NCBI RefSeq assembly: GCF_949292005.1
Contig: NZ_CASEXV010000075.1
Coordinates: 1 to 8,174 of the forward strand
Direction of reading: 5' to 3'
Length of the DNA: 8,174 bases
Origin: an uncultured Bifidobacterium sp.
GTDB taxonomy: Bacteria; Actinomycetota; Actinomycetes; Actinomycetales; Bifidobacteriaceae
The position numbers and the translations under genes are program-made. The notes under the pieces are model-generated. The model made no database searches and had not been told where the DNA came from. It was given only the letters and a program-made list of their open reading frames with translations. Positions 1 through 6,258 of the stretch are shown here, one piece after another; positions within the stretch are counted from its first letter, which is position 1, and every line of letters starts with the position of its first letter.

Positions 1-1607
1 AAGAACGCGCGGTAGGCTTCGGCCGTCTCATACTCGTCGGCGGGGCGAACGACCTCAAGCTGCGGAATGGCGCGGAACGAGGCAAGATGCTCGATTGGCT
101 GATGCGTGGGCCCGTCCTCGCCAAGAGCCACGGAATCGTGGGTCCACACATACAGGTTCGGAATCCGCATCAGGGCGGCGAGTCGAACCGACGGACGCTC
201 GTAATCGGAGAACTGGAAGAAGGTTCCGTTGAAGGGGCGGGTTTCCGAACCCAGCAGGATGCCGTTGGTGATGGCACCCATGGCGAACTCGCGCACGCCG
301 AAGTGCAGCTGGCGTCCATATTCCGACGTCTCGGGCCATGTGCGGGTCGCGTCCGCGGAGGGTCCAAAGGACTTGGCGCCCTTGATGTTCGTGTTGTTCG
401 AACCACCAAGGTCCGCCGATCCTCCCCACAGCTCGGGCATCACGGCGGCGATGGCGTTGATCACAGCGCCGGACGCCTTGCGTGTAGCGACCTTGGATCC
501 GGACTCGAATCCGGCCTCGAGGTCATCGATGGCTTTGTCGAATCCCTCGGGGAGCTTGCCTTCCTTAAGACGCTCGTACAGAGCCGCCTTGTCGGGGTTG
601 GCCTTCTGCCACTGAGCGAACTTCTCGTCCCATTCCTTATGCGCCTCAAGACCGCGCTCGGCGACCTTGCGGGCATGCGCGAGGGCCTCCTCGTCGACGG
701 GGAAGGCGACGTCTGGATCGAACCCAAGGATCTTCTTGAGTCCTGCGACAGCCTCTGCGCCCAACTTGGATCCGTGTGCGGCCTCATTGTTGGTCTTGCC
801 GGGGGTGGGCCATGCGATGAGGGTGTCGACCTTGATGAACTTCGGACGGTCCGTGACCTTCTCGGCCTTGTCAAGAGCCGCTGCGAGAGCCTGCACGTCC
901 TCCTTGTAGGAGCCGTCGGGCTGGATGAAGCTGACCTCATCCGTGTACCAGCCATACGCCTCGTACCGCTTGAGGATGTCCTCGGAGAAGGTGAGCTTGG
1001 TGTCTCCCTCGATCTGGATGTGGTTGGCATCGAAGATCACAGTGAGATTGCCCAGCTGCTGGTTGCCTGCGAGGGAGCTGGCCTCGGAGGACACACCCTC
1101 CTCGACGTCGCCCTCACCGCAGATGACCCACACCTTGTGGTCGAAGGGTGATGTCCCCTCGGCCGCATCGGGGTCGAGAAGGCCACGCTCGAAACGCTGT
1201 CCGTAGGCGAATCCCACGGCTGAGGCAAGGCCCTGCCCCAGAGGACCGGTGGTCATTTCGATGCCGGGGGTCAGTCCGTACTCAGGATGTCCGGGCGTGC
1301 GAGTGTCGGCGCCACCACGGAAATACTTGAGGTCGTCGAGCGTCAGTCCGTATCCGGAGAAGTACAGCTGCACATACTGCGTGAGCGACGCGTGGCCGCC
1401 CGAAAGGATGAAACGGTCCCGTCCGGCCCATTTCGGATCATTGGGATCGTGCTTGATGTAACGCTGATACAGGGTGTAGGCGATGGGCGCCAGCGAGACT
1501 GGGGAGCCAGGATGGCCGTGTCCAGCCCTCTCAACGGCGTCGGCGGAGAGCACCTTCGCCATCTTGACGGCGCGCTCGTCCAGTTCAGACCAGGTGAAAT
1601 CGGTCAT
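1..1607 (-). CDS. tkt: Transketolase, N-terminal 535 residues (gene runs off the left edge)
   Basis: Transketolase moves two-carbon ketol units between sugar phosphates using thiamine diphosphate and Mg2+. In bifidobacteria it acts in the cytoplasm with transaldolase and phosphoketolase in the bifid shunt. Translating the minus strand from ATG 1607-1605 gives MTDFTWSELDERAV and an open frame to the window edge. Visible motifs are AGHGHPGSP (about 28-36), GGHASLTQ (70-77), TGPLGQG (120-126), GEGDVEEG (164-171) with FDANHI (192-197) for the cofactor, HFGVREFAMG (435-444) with the expected catalytic Glu440, and GEDGPTHQP (496-504). The family is about 660-700 residues, so roughly a quarter is missing. 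A GGAAGGAAAG purine block (RC of 1618-1627) serves as the ribosome site at a rather long spacing. One oddity is that the usual Asp of the GDG motif is Glu165. The gene is divergent from hrcA. Identity is very secure. Confidence 0.97.
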   Translation of the reverse strand, partial: MTDFTWSELDERAVKMAKVLSADAVERAGHGHPGSPVSLAPIAYTLYQRYIKHDPNDPKWAGRDRFILSGGHASLTQYVQLYFSGYGLTLDDLKYFRGGADTRTPGHPEYGLTPGIEMTTGPLGQGLASAVGFAYGQRFERGLLDPDAAEGTSPFDHKVWVICGEGDVEEGVSSEASSLAGNQQLGNLTVIFDANHIQIEGDTKLTFSEDILKRYEAYGWYTDEVSFIQPDGSYKEDVQALAAALDKAEKVTDRPKFIKVDTLIAWPTPGKTNNEAAHGSKLGAEAVAGLKKILGFDPDVAFPVDEEALAHARKVAERGLEAHKEWDEKFAQWQKANPDKAALYERLKEGKLPEGFDKAIDDLEAGFESGSKVATRKASGAVINAIAAVMPELWGGSADLGGSNNTNIKGAKSFGPSADATRTWPETSEYGRQLHFGVREFAMGAITNGILLGSETRPFNGTFFQFSDYERPSVRLAALMRIPNLYVWTHDSVALGEDGPTHQPIEHLASFRAIPQLEVVRPADEYETAEAYRAF

Positions 1608-1810
1608 AGATGATCTACTTTCCTTCCAATATCCCGGGCGCCACGCGTTCGGCTTATGCCGCGCCATGACTTCCCTCACATTGCGTCTTCATGCTAGCCG
1701 CGGCAGACGACTTCAAAGTTCGCGTTTGGCGTGTTATGCCGGCCTCCGGCGGCACCACGGATCGCGCGTTCCCAGACGTGCGCACGCATGGTCCCAGTCC
1801 GGCACCACGA

Positions 1811-1836
1811 TTGACGCCACCGCCTCCTCCCATAAT
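1811..1836 (+). promoter_or_regulatory. Candidate hrcA promoter
   Basis: CATAAT at 1831-1836 matches the -10 consensus at five of six bases and would start transcription near 1842-1844, exactly at the left edge of the CIRCE operator. That is the arrangement expected for HrcA repression. The nearest good -35, TTGACG at 1811-1816, leaves only a 14-bp spacer, and the hexamer at 17 bp is poor. The promoter is therefore inferred mainly from the -10 and its position. A start inside or just after CIRCE, using TACTAT at 1871-1876, is an alternative. Confidence 0.4.
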
Positions 1837-1843
1837 GAAATGG

Positions 1844-1870
1844 TTAGCACTCAGAATTATTGAGTGCTAA
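1844..1870. promoter_or_regulatory. CIRCE operator (HrcA binding site), perfect match
   Basis: The sequence reads TTAGCACTC, then the nine-base spacer AGAATTATT, then GAGTGCTAA. This is the full CIRCE consensus, with both nine-base arms identical to it and exactly inverted. CIRCE is the operator of the heat-shock repressor HrcA, which needs GroEL to stay active. The site lies 113 bp upstream of the hrcA start, so autoregulation of hrcA-dnaJ is the natural reading. The site is symmetric and lies between divergent genes, so an effect on tkt (start 236 bp away) is possible but has no other support. Confidence 0.97.
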
Positions 1871-1882
1871 TACTATGGCAAT

Positions 1883-1919
1883 GGAGCCCGCGCCAGCCGA
1901 ACGCGCGGATGGCGGCTCC
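1883..1919 (+). other. Predicted hairpin in the hrcA leader (first)
   Basis: CCGCGC (1888-1893) pairs with GCGCGG (1903-1908) around a nine-base loop. GGAGC (1883-1887) continues the stem with GCTCC (1915-1919) across a six-base bulge on the 3' side. This gives eleven mostly G-C pairs immediately after CIRCE. No U-tract follows, so it is not an intrinsic terminator. It would be part of the 5' untranslated region if transcription starts near 1843. Confidence 0.45.
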
Positions 1920-1924
1920 GCGCA

Positions 1925-1948
1925 CGGCGTGATGGCATAGGAACGCCG
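1925..1948 (+). other. Predicted hairpin in the hrcA leader (second)
   Basis: CGGCGT (1925-1930) and ACGCCG (1943-1948) form a six-pair stem around a 12-base loop, ending about 20 bases before the ribosome site. It does not cover the Shine-Dalgarno sequence. Any role in translation or mRNA stability is inference. Confidence 0.35.
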
Positions 1949-1983
1949 GCACGGGACGGACAGGGAAACGGAGGGAGGCGCGC

Positions 1984-3045
1984 ATGACGCATTCACGTCG
2001 GATGACGGTTCTGCGTGCCGTGGTCGAGGACTACATCGATTCGCAGGAGCCCGTGGGGTCCGCGTCGCTGGCGCACCATCACGACCTCGGCGTGAGCTCG
2101 GCGACCATACGCAACGACATGGCCGCCCTCGAGGATGAGGGATATCTGATTCAGCCGCACACGTCGGCGGGACGGATTCCCACCGAAAAGGGATATCGCT
2201 ATTTCGTCGACAGGCTGTCCACCGTCATGCCCCTTTCAGCCGCGCAACGACGCGGGATCAGCAGTTTCCTTCAGGGTTCGGTAAGTCTGCAGGACACCCT
2301 CCGCAGGTCGGCGCGGCTTCTCGCGAATATCACCGGTCAGGTGGCGGTCGTCGCATCTCCTGCGCTGTCGAAATCGACGCTTCGTCATGTGGAGGTCGTA
2401 CCGGTCTCCACCCACGCCCTTCTGACGGTTGTGATAACCGACAGCGGCCGCGTCGCCCAACGTGTTATGACGGTGGACCGCATGCCCGATGAGGACAGCC
2501 TCAACGGTTTTGCAGCCCTCGCCAATCGACTAGCCTCCGGATTGTCGCTGTCGCACGCCGCGGAGGCGGTCCGGGCGCAGACATCGGGCGTGGACGGGAA
2601 GCTCTCGGACGCCGTGTGTGACACCTTGGAGGAGCTTGCCACCGACGAGAGGGCGGGGGAGTTGTACATGTCCGGAACGTCCCGGCTGGCCGACCAGCCG
2701 AACGCGGCCGACCTTGCCCCCCTTCTGGACGCCTTGGAAGAGCAGGTGGTTCTTATGCGGCTGATGAGCGCCCTTAGCGAGGAGAATACCGATTCGGGAG
2801 TCGGAGTCGCCATTGGGTCGGAGACGGGGACCCCGAGTCTGATCCACGCGTCGGTCGTCACAAGCGGCTACGGACGCACCGCCAACGACATCCCCGACTC
2901 GCCCCAGAACGGTCCGCATCGTTCTCTGGCCTTTGTCGGATCAATCGGTCCGACGCACATGGATTACACGATGACCATCGCCGCGGTGAGAGCCGTCGCC
3001 AGATATCTGACGGCGTTCGTCTCGCCGCAGGAGCCTCCCCAATAG
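1984..3045 (+). CDS. hrcA: Heat-inducible transcription repressor HrcA
   Basis: HrcA is a dimeric repressor that binds CIRCE operators and shuts off class I heat-shock genes, with GroEL promoting its active form. The 353-residue product has the usual family length. Residues 1-75 form the N-terminal winged-helix region: SSATIRNDMAALEDEGYL (38-55) is the recognition part and HTSAGRIPTEKGYRYFVD (59-76) the highly conserved segment after it. The rest is the GAF-like and dimerisation region, with a glycine-rich C-terminal stretch. ATG 1984 is preceded by overlapping GGAGG motifs at 1970-1978 at good spacing, and the family N-terminus fits this start. The gene lies downstream of a perfect CIRCE (1844-1870), indicating autoregulation. 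It is followed after 141 bp by a dnaJ gene on the same strand, a common actinobacterial pairing. Confidence 0.97.
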   Translation: MTHSRRMTVLRAVVEDYIDSQEPVGSASLAHHHDLGVSSATIRNDMAALEDEGYLIQPHTSAGRIPTEKGYRYFVDRLSTVMPLSAAQRRGISSFLQGSVSLQDTLRRSARLLANITGQVAVVASPALSKSTLRHVEVVPVSTHALLTVVITDSGRVAQRVMTVDRMPDEDSLNGFAALANRLASGLSLSHAAEAVRAQTSGVDGKLSDAVCDTLEELATDERAGELYMSGTSRLADQPNAADLAPLLDALEEQVVLMRLMSALSEENTDSGVGVAIGSETGTPSLIHASVVTSGYGRTANDIPDSPQNGPHRSLAFVGSIGPTHMDYTMTIAAVRAVARYLTAFVSPQEPPQ

Positions 3046-3053
3046 AAGAGCTT

Positions 3054-3085
3054 TGGCCTGCGCACATGGCAGAATGTGATGGCCA
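3054..3085 (+). other. Nested stem-loop between hrcA and dnaJ
   Basis: TGGCC (3054-3058) pairs with GGCCA (3081-3085). Inside it CACAT (3063-3067) pairs with ATGTG (3074-3078) around the loop GGCAGA. No T-run follows, so a terminator is unlikely. It begins nine bases after the hrcA stop, a position suited to mRNA processing or 3'-end protection in a shared transcript, but that function is inferred. Confidence 0.4.
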
Positions 3086-3151
3086 GGGCGACGTCGATGG
3101 CCTACGCGAATACGAAAACCGGCACGTGGGTGCCACGCGGAAGGGAACGGC

Positions 3152-3190
3152 ATGAGGCCGCGACCGCAGATATGTAAGGACAAGCAGTGA
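3152..3190 (+). CDS. Possible 12-codon leader ORF overlapping the dnaJ start (speculative)
   Basis: ATG 3152 opens a frame encoding MRPRPQICKDKQ that stops at TGA 3188-3190, so its stop overlaps the GTG start of dnaJ in a GTGA junction. AAGGGA at 3141-3146 sits five bases before the ATG. The dnaJ ribosome site AAGGA (3176-3180) lies inside this small frame, an arrangement that permits translational coupling. Codons AGG, CGA and ATA are uncommon ones for a GC-rich genome. A frame this short arises easily by chance, so the call is tentative. Confidence 0.2.
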   Translation: MRPRPQICKDKQ

Positions 3191-4329
3191 CGGATTACTA
3201 CGAGGTTCTGGGGGTCGACAAATCGGCCGATGATGCCGAGATCAAAAAGGCCTACCGCAGGATGAGCAGGAAGTACCATCCCGACATAGCCGGCCCCGAG
3301 TTCGAGGACAAATTCAAGGAGGTGAACAACGCCTACGACGTCCTCTCCAATCCGGAACGCCGCCGGATGTACGATGCCGGGGTGGATCCCAACAACCCCT
3401 CCGCGTCCGCAGGAGCGTCGGGATTCCCCATGGGAGACATGGGCGACATATTCAGCCAGTTTTTCTCCGGTCCCGGCTTTGGCGGATCGACGGGTCCGAG
3501 ATCCCGCCGCCAGCCTGGACGCGACGCGCTCGCCCAAGCCTCCATCGATCTCAAAACCGCAGTTTTCGGCGGAACCGCGCATGTGTCGATTATGACGTAC
3601 GGCCTGTGCTCCGAATGCGGGGGAGCGGGCGCGGCGAACGGCGAGAAGCCCACGACCTGTCCCGAATGCCATGGCTCCGGTTTCAGGCAGAAGGTGGTGC
3701 GCACGCTTCTCGGCCAGATGATGACCACAGCGCCATGCGACCGCTGCGAAGGCTACGGCACGATAATCGAGCACCCTTGCCCGGCGTGCTCAGGCCATGG
3801 AAGGGTCCGCACCTCGCGTGATGTCGGCATCACCATACCCGCGGGAATCGCCAGCGAGACCCGGCTGCGTCTGGCCAATCAGGGCGAGGTGGGTGAGGGC
3901 GGCGGCGCTGCGGGCGATCTTTACATCGACATCAGCATCGCGAAGGACAAGAGGTTCACGAGGGACGGCAACGATCTTCATTGCTGGGTGAGGATTCCCA
4001 TGAGCTGGGCCGTGTTGGGGCATGGAGTCGACATCGACACCTTCGATGGGCCGCGCACAATCGACGTCCCGGCAGGCTGTCAGCCCGACGACACGGTGAC
4101 GATCAAGGGGCTGGGAGTCACGAAGCTCCGGCAGCCATCCGACCGAGGCGATCTGATAGCGCATGTGTCGGTGGAAATACCGACGAAGATCAACGATGAT
4201 GAAAGGCACCTCATCGAGGAGTTCGCATCCTCGCACGACAAGGACAGGTCGAGCGCCCCACAGACCCCGCAACCGTCAACCGGCTCCCGCAAGGGGTTCT
4301 TCAGCAAACTGCGCGACGCTCTGAGCTGA
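3187..4329 (+). CDS. dnaJ: Molecular chaperone DnaJ (type I Hsp40), hrcA-linked copy
   Basis: DnaJ delivers unfolded clients to DnaK and stimulates its ATPase in the cytoplasm. The 380-residue protein has all type I parts. The J domain is at 1-65 with the HPD tripeptide at 31-33. A short Gly/Phe-rich linker spans about 77-105. Four zinc-binding CxxCxGxG repeats are CSECGGAG (141-148), CPECHGSG (158-165), CDRCEGYG (184-191) and CPACSGHG (198-205). A C-terminal substrate-binding region ends in a basic tail. The start is GTG 3187, six bases after AAGGA (3176-3180). MTDYYEVLGV is the standard family N-terminus, so no upstream start is needed. It follows hrcA in the same direction, so control by HrcA/CIRCE is likely. 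Bifidobacteria usually carry a second dnaJ beside dnaK-grpE, and this hrcA-linked copy is often called dnaJ2. Confidence 0.96.
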   Translation: MTDYYEVLGVDKSADDAEIKKAYRRMSRKYHPDIAGPEFEDKFKEVNNAYDVLSNPERRRMYDAGVDPNNPSASAGASGFPMGDMGDIFSQFFSGPGFGGSTGPRSRRQPGRDALAQASIDLKTAVFGGTAHVSIMTYGLCSECGGAGAANGEKPTTCPECHGSGFRQKVVRTLLGQMMTTAPCDRCEGYGTIIEHPCPACSGHGRVRTSRDVGITIPAGIASETRLRLANQGEVGEGGGAAGDLYIDISIAKDKRFTRDGNDLHCWVRIPMSWAVLGHGVDIDTFDGPRTIDVPAGCQPDDTVTIKGLGVTKLRQPSDRGDLIAHVSVEIPTKINDDERHLIEEFASSHDKDRSSAPQTPQPSTGSRKGFFSKLRDALS

Positions 4330-4382
4330 GGAGGGGGACGGTGCCAAGCCGCCCAATCCGATCATGACCGTGTCAAACCCGA

Positions 4383-5177
4383 TTACGACAGCAGCGAGCG
4401 GCACATGGACCTGTACTCGCTGACATACCCTCCGCCGAAGAACACGCAATGACCCGCGATGGGATACAGCTGCCACAGCGTCCTGCGTTCCCTCCACCCG
4501 GCGGCAAGTGGATGAACGGACTGATAGCCCCGGATGATCGCATCCAACGACGTCATGCCGAACAGATGCAACATGGACAGATCCTCCTCCCGATGGCCTC
4601 CATGAGCGGCCGGATCGATGAGAACGGCCTCCGTCTCACCCGCGTCGGAGCGGGTCCACATCACATTGCCGCTCCACAGGTCACCGTGCACACGGCAAGG
4701 GGTGTCGTCGGCGGCGGCTCCCAAAAGGTCGGGAAGCCGTGATATGATGCGACGGGTCAGCTCGACGTCGGAGCCATTCAGTGATCCCCGCCGGACACCC
4801 AACTCGACCATGGGAAGCAGCCGCCCCTGCGTCAGGTATGTCGCCGGATCGCTCCAGTCTCCCGTATCCATGGGCACCGGATCCTGAAGTGGACCGAAAT
4901 AGCACGTTCCCGTGTAACCCTCCGGAGGGGCTCCGAACGATTCAGCACCCATGTCATGCATCCTCGCCAGCGACACTCCAAAGTCATAGGCCGCCTTCGC
5001 CGTGGGAGAGGAGGGTTCCACCCGTTCGATGTCCAGATGGTCACGGTCCCATCCATAGACATCGACAACCCTTGGACCTCCCTGCGGCATGGCCTGCGCA
5101 AGCCATCTCAACCCCCGTCCCTCGCACTCGAAGAATCCCTGTGGAGCGAAAGCCCTGCTCTTACGATAAGTGGCCAT
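4383..5177 (-). CDS. Fructosamine kinase family protein (short N-terminal form)
   Basis: This 264-residue protein belongs to the fructosamine-3-kinase/aminoglycoside-phosphotransferase-like fold. These enzymes use ATP to phosphorylate ketosamines or related glycated amines, a protein-repair or sugar-amine reaction, but the true substrate here is unknown. Visible motifs are the catalytic loop HGDLWSGN (164-171), the metal-binding segment IDPAAHGGHREEDL (187-200) and the C-terminal GWRERRTLWQLYPI...FFGGGY (227-251). Lys6 and Glu19 align with the ATP-anchoring Lys and helix-C Glu. ATG 5177 was chosen because AAGGAG (RC of 5184-5189) lies six bases upstream. The frame stays open further upstream, but that stretch looks non-coding. 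The Gly-rich loop expected before the Lys is absent; my recollection is that actinobacterial relatives share this short form. The gene is convergent with dnaJ and divergent from uppP, so it is probably transcribed alone. Confidence 0.85.
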   Translation of the reverse strand: MATYRKSRAFAPQGFFECEGRGLRWLAQAMPQGGPRVVDVYGWDRDHLDIERVEPSSPTAKAAYDFGVSLARMHDMGAESFGAPPEGYTGTCYFGPLQDPVPMDTGDWSDPATYLTQGRLLPMVELGVRRGSLNGSDVELTRRIISRLPDLLGAAADDTPCRVHGDLWSGNVMWTRSDAGETEAVLIDPAAHGGHREEDLSMLHLFGMTSLDAIIRGYQSVHPLAAGWRERRTLWQLYPIAGHCVFFGGGYVSEYRSMCRSLLS

Positions 5178-5290
5178 AACACTCTCCTTAGTTTTTCCGC
5201 GTTCCTCCCGGATATTGTCGATTCGATGCCAGACAACGAGCCATGACCGGCGCATGGCGTATGGTGGTTCGGGCCATGTCGTCCGCAAGA

Positions 5291-5330
5291 CGTGGCCGGC
5301 AAGGATATTCGCCACACGTGGACATCCACG
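5291..5330 (+). repeat. Overlapping CGTGG/CCACG inverted repeats upstream of uppP
   Basis: CGTGGC (5291-5296), GCCAC (5311-5315), CGTGG (5317-5321) and CCACG (5326-5330) can form alternative hairpins: GTGGC with GCCAC, or CGTGG with CCACG around a four-base ACAT loop. The block ends 30 bases before the uppP start, inside its probable leader. It could be an operator or leader structure. The stems are only five pairs, so significance is uncertain. Confidence 0.35.
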
Positions 5331-5360
5331 GGATACCAACGGGACACACTAAGAGGGACC

Positions 5361-6224
5361 ATGAATTTCTTTCAGGCGATAATACTGGGGCTGGTGCAGG
5401 CGTTGACGGAATATCTTCCGGTGTCGTCAAGCGCCCATATCCGCATCATCGGCGACCTGATGCTGGGGTCCGATCCCGGCGCCGCGTTCACGGCGATCAT
5501 CCAGCTGGGCACCGAGCTCGCGGTGATTCTGTATTTCCGCCATGACATAGCCCGCATACTCACCCGCTGGTTCCTCTGTCTACGCGGGGATAACGGCACG
5601 GATACCGCCCACCGGTTCGGTGCCGGGGATAGAGACGCATCCACCGGCTGGTACATCATCATCGGAACGATGCCGATCGTCATCGCGGGTCTGATATTCC
5701 AAAAGGTCATCGAAACGACGCTGCGCAACCTGTGGATCACCGTGACGGTTCTGCTGCTGTTCGGCATCCTGCTGTGGGTCGTCGACGCGCGGTCACGTCA
5801 GATCAAAACGATGAACTCCATGACATGGAAAGAGGCCCTCATCTTCGGACTGGGACAGATGCTCGCCTTGATTCCGGGAGTCTCGCGTTCCGGCGGAACC
5901 ATCACATTCGGACGCGCCATGGGATACACGCGCGAGGCGGCCGTGCGGGTGAGCTTCCTCATGGCCATCCCCGCCGTCTTCGGAGCCGGCATCCTTGAAG
6001 GTGTCAAAGCCCTTCGCGACTACAAGTCCGACGCGCTGTTCCCCGGTTGGACGGCGACCATCGCGGCCACCGTGGTGAGCTTCATCGTCGGATATGTGGT
6101 GATCATCGGCTTCCTGAAGTTCGTGTCCACATTCTCCTATAAGGCCTTCGCGGTTTACCGCATCATCCTTGCAGTCGTCGTCGCGCTGCTGCTCATCTCG
6201 GGAGTGCTTCCCGCGATCGACTAA
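5361..6224 (+). CDS. uppP: Undecaprenyl-diphosphatase (UppP/BacA family)
   Basis: UppP is a multi-span membrane enzyme that removes one phosphate from undecaprenyl pyrophosphate, regenerating the lipid carrier for peptidoglycan and wall polymers. Higher dosage of the family gives bacitracin resistance. The 287 residues fit the family. The first signature LTEYLPVSSSAH (15-26) and the second LALIPGVSRSGGT (168-180) are the two halves of the active site, with catalytic Glu17 and Arg176. Hydrophobic spans are evident around 42-58, 98-113, 125-141, 196-212, 232-252 and 265-283. A hydrophilic loop at 74-96 is longer than in E. coli BacA. At the first Glu of the E. coli EGLTE motif there is Gln13, a substitution I recall as common in Gram-positive members. 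ATG 5361 is preceded by AGAGGG (5352-5357). An upstream in-frame ATG at 5292 would add non-family sequence and is less likely. Confidence 0.95.
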   Translation: MNFFQAIILGLVQALTEYLPVSSSAHIRIIGDLMLGSDPGAAFTAIIQLGTELAVILYFRHDIARILTRWFLCLRGDNGTDTAHRFGAGDRDASTGWYIIIGTMPIVIAGLIFQKVIETTLRNLWITVTVLLLFGILLWVVDARSRQIKTMNSMTWKEALIFGLGQMLALIPGVSRSGGTITFGRAMGYTREAAVRVSFLMAIPAVFGAGILEGVKALRDYKSDALFPGWTATIAATVVSFIVGYVVIIGFLKFVSTFSYKAFAVYRIILAVVVALLLISGVLPAID

Positions 6225-6258
6225 ACGCCTTCACAATCACGCGGAACGCTGTCGACCG

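Larger units (their letters stand above)
1608..1983. other. Divergent tkt-hrcA intergenic region (376 bp)
   Basis: No gene is supported here. The region contains the hrcA promoter, a CIRCE operator (1844-1870), two potential leader hairpins (1883-1919 and 1925-1948) and the hrcA ribosome site. The tkt side (1608-1800) contains a GCCGG-CCT-CCGGC hairpin (1738-1750) and a 10-bp direct repeat CGGCACCACG (1750-1759 and 1800-1809). I could not identify a convincing tkt promoter. The best pair on the minus strand, TTTGAA and TAGCAT, has only a 15-bp spacer. Confidence 0.8.

Noticed and set aside
87..1151. A 354-residue open frame on the plus strand
   Set aside because: It lies wholly opposite the clear transketolase coding frame and its translation resembles no family I know. 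Such antisense open frames are common in GC-rich genes.
1820..1830. CGCCTCCTCC upstream of CIRCE as an anti-Shine-Dalgarno partner for the hrcA ribosome site
   Set aside because: It lies upstream of the probable transcription start, inside the promoter spacer, so it is unlikely to be in the mRNA.
4330..4382. A terminator between the convergent dnaJ and kinase genes
   Set aside because: Only short pairings such as ACGGT/ACCGT with a long loop are present and there is no T-run on either strand.
5292..5360. Extended N-terminus for UppP from ATG 5292
   Set aside because: The added residues are not family-like or hydrophobic, and ATG 5361 has a purine-rich ribosome site and the standard UppP beginning.
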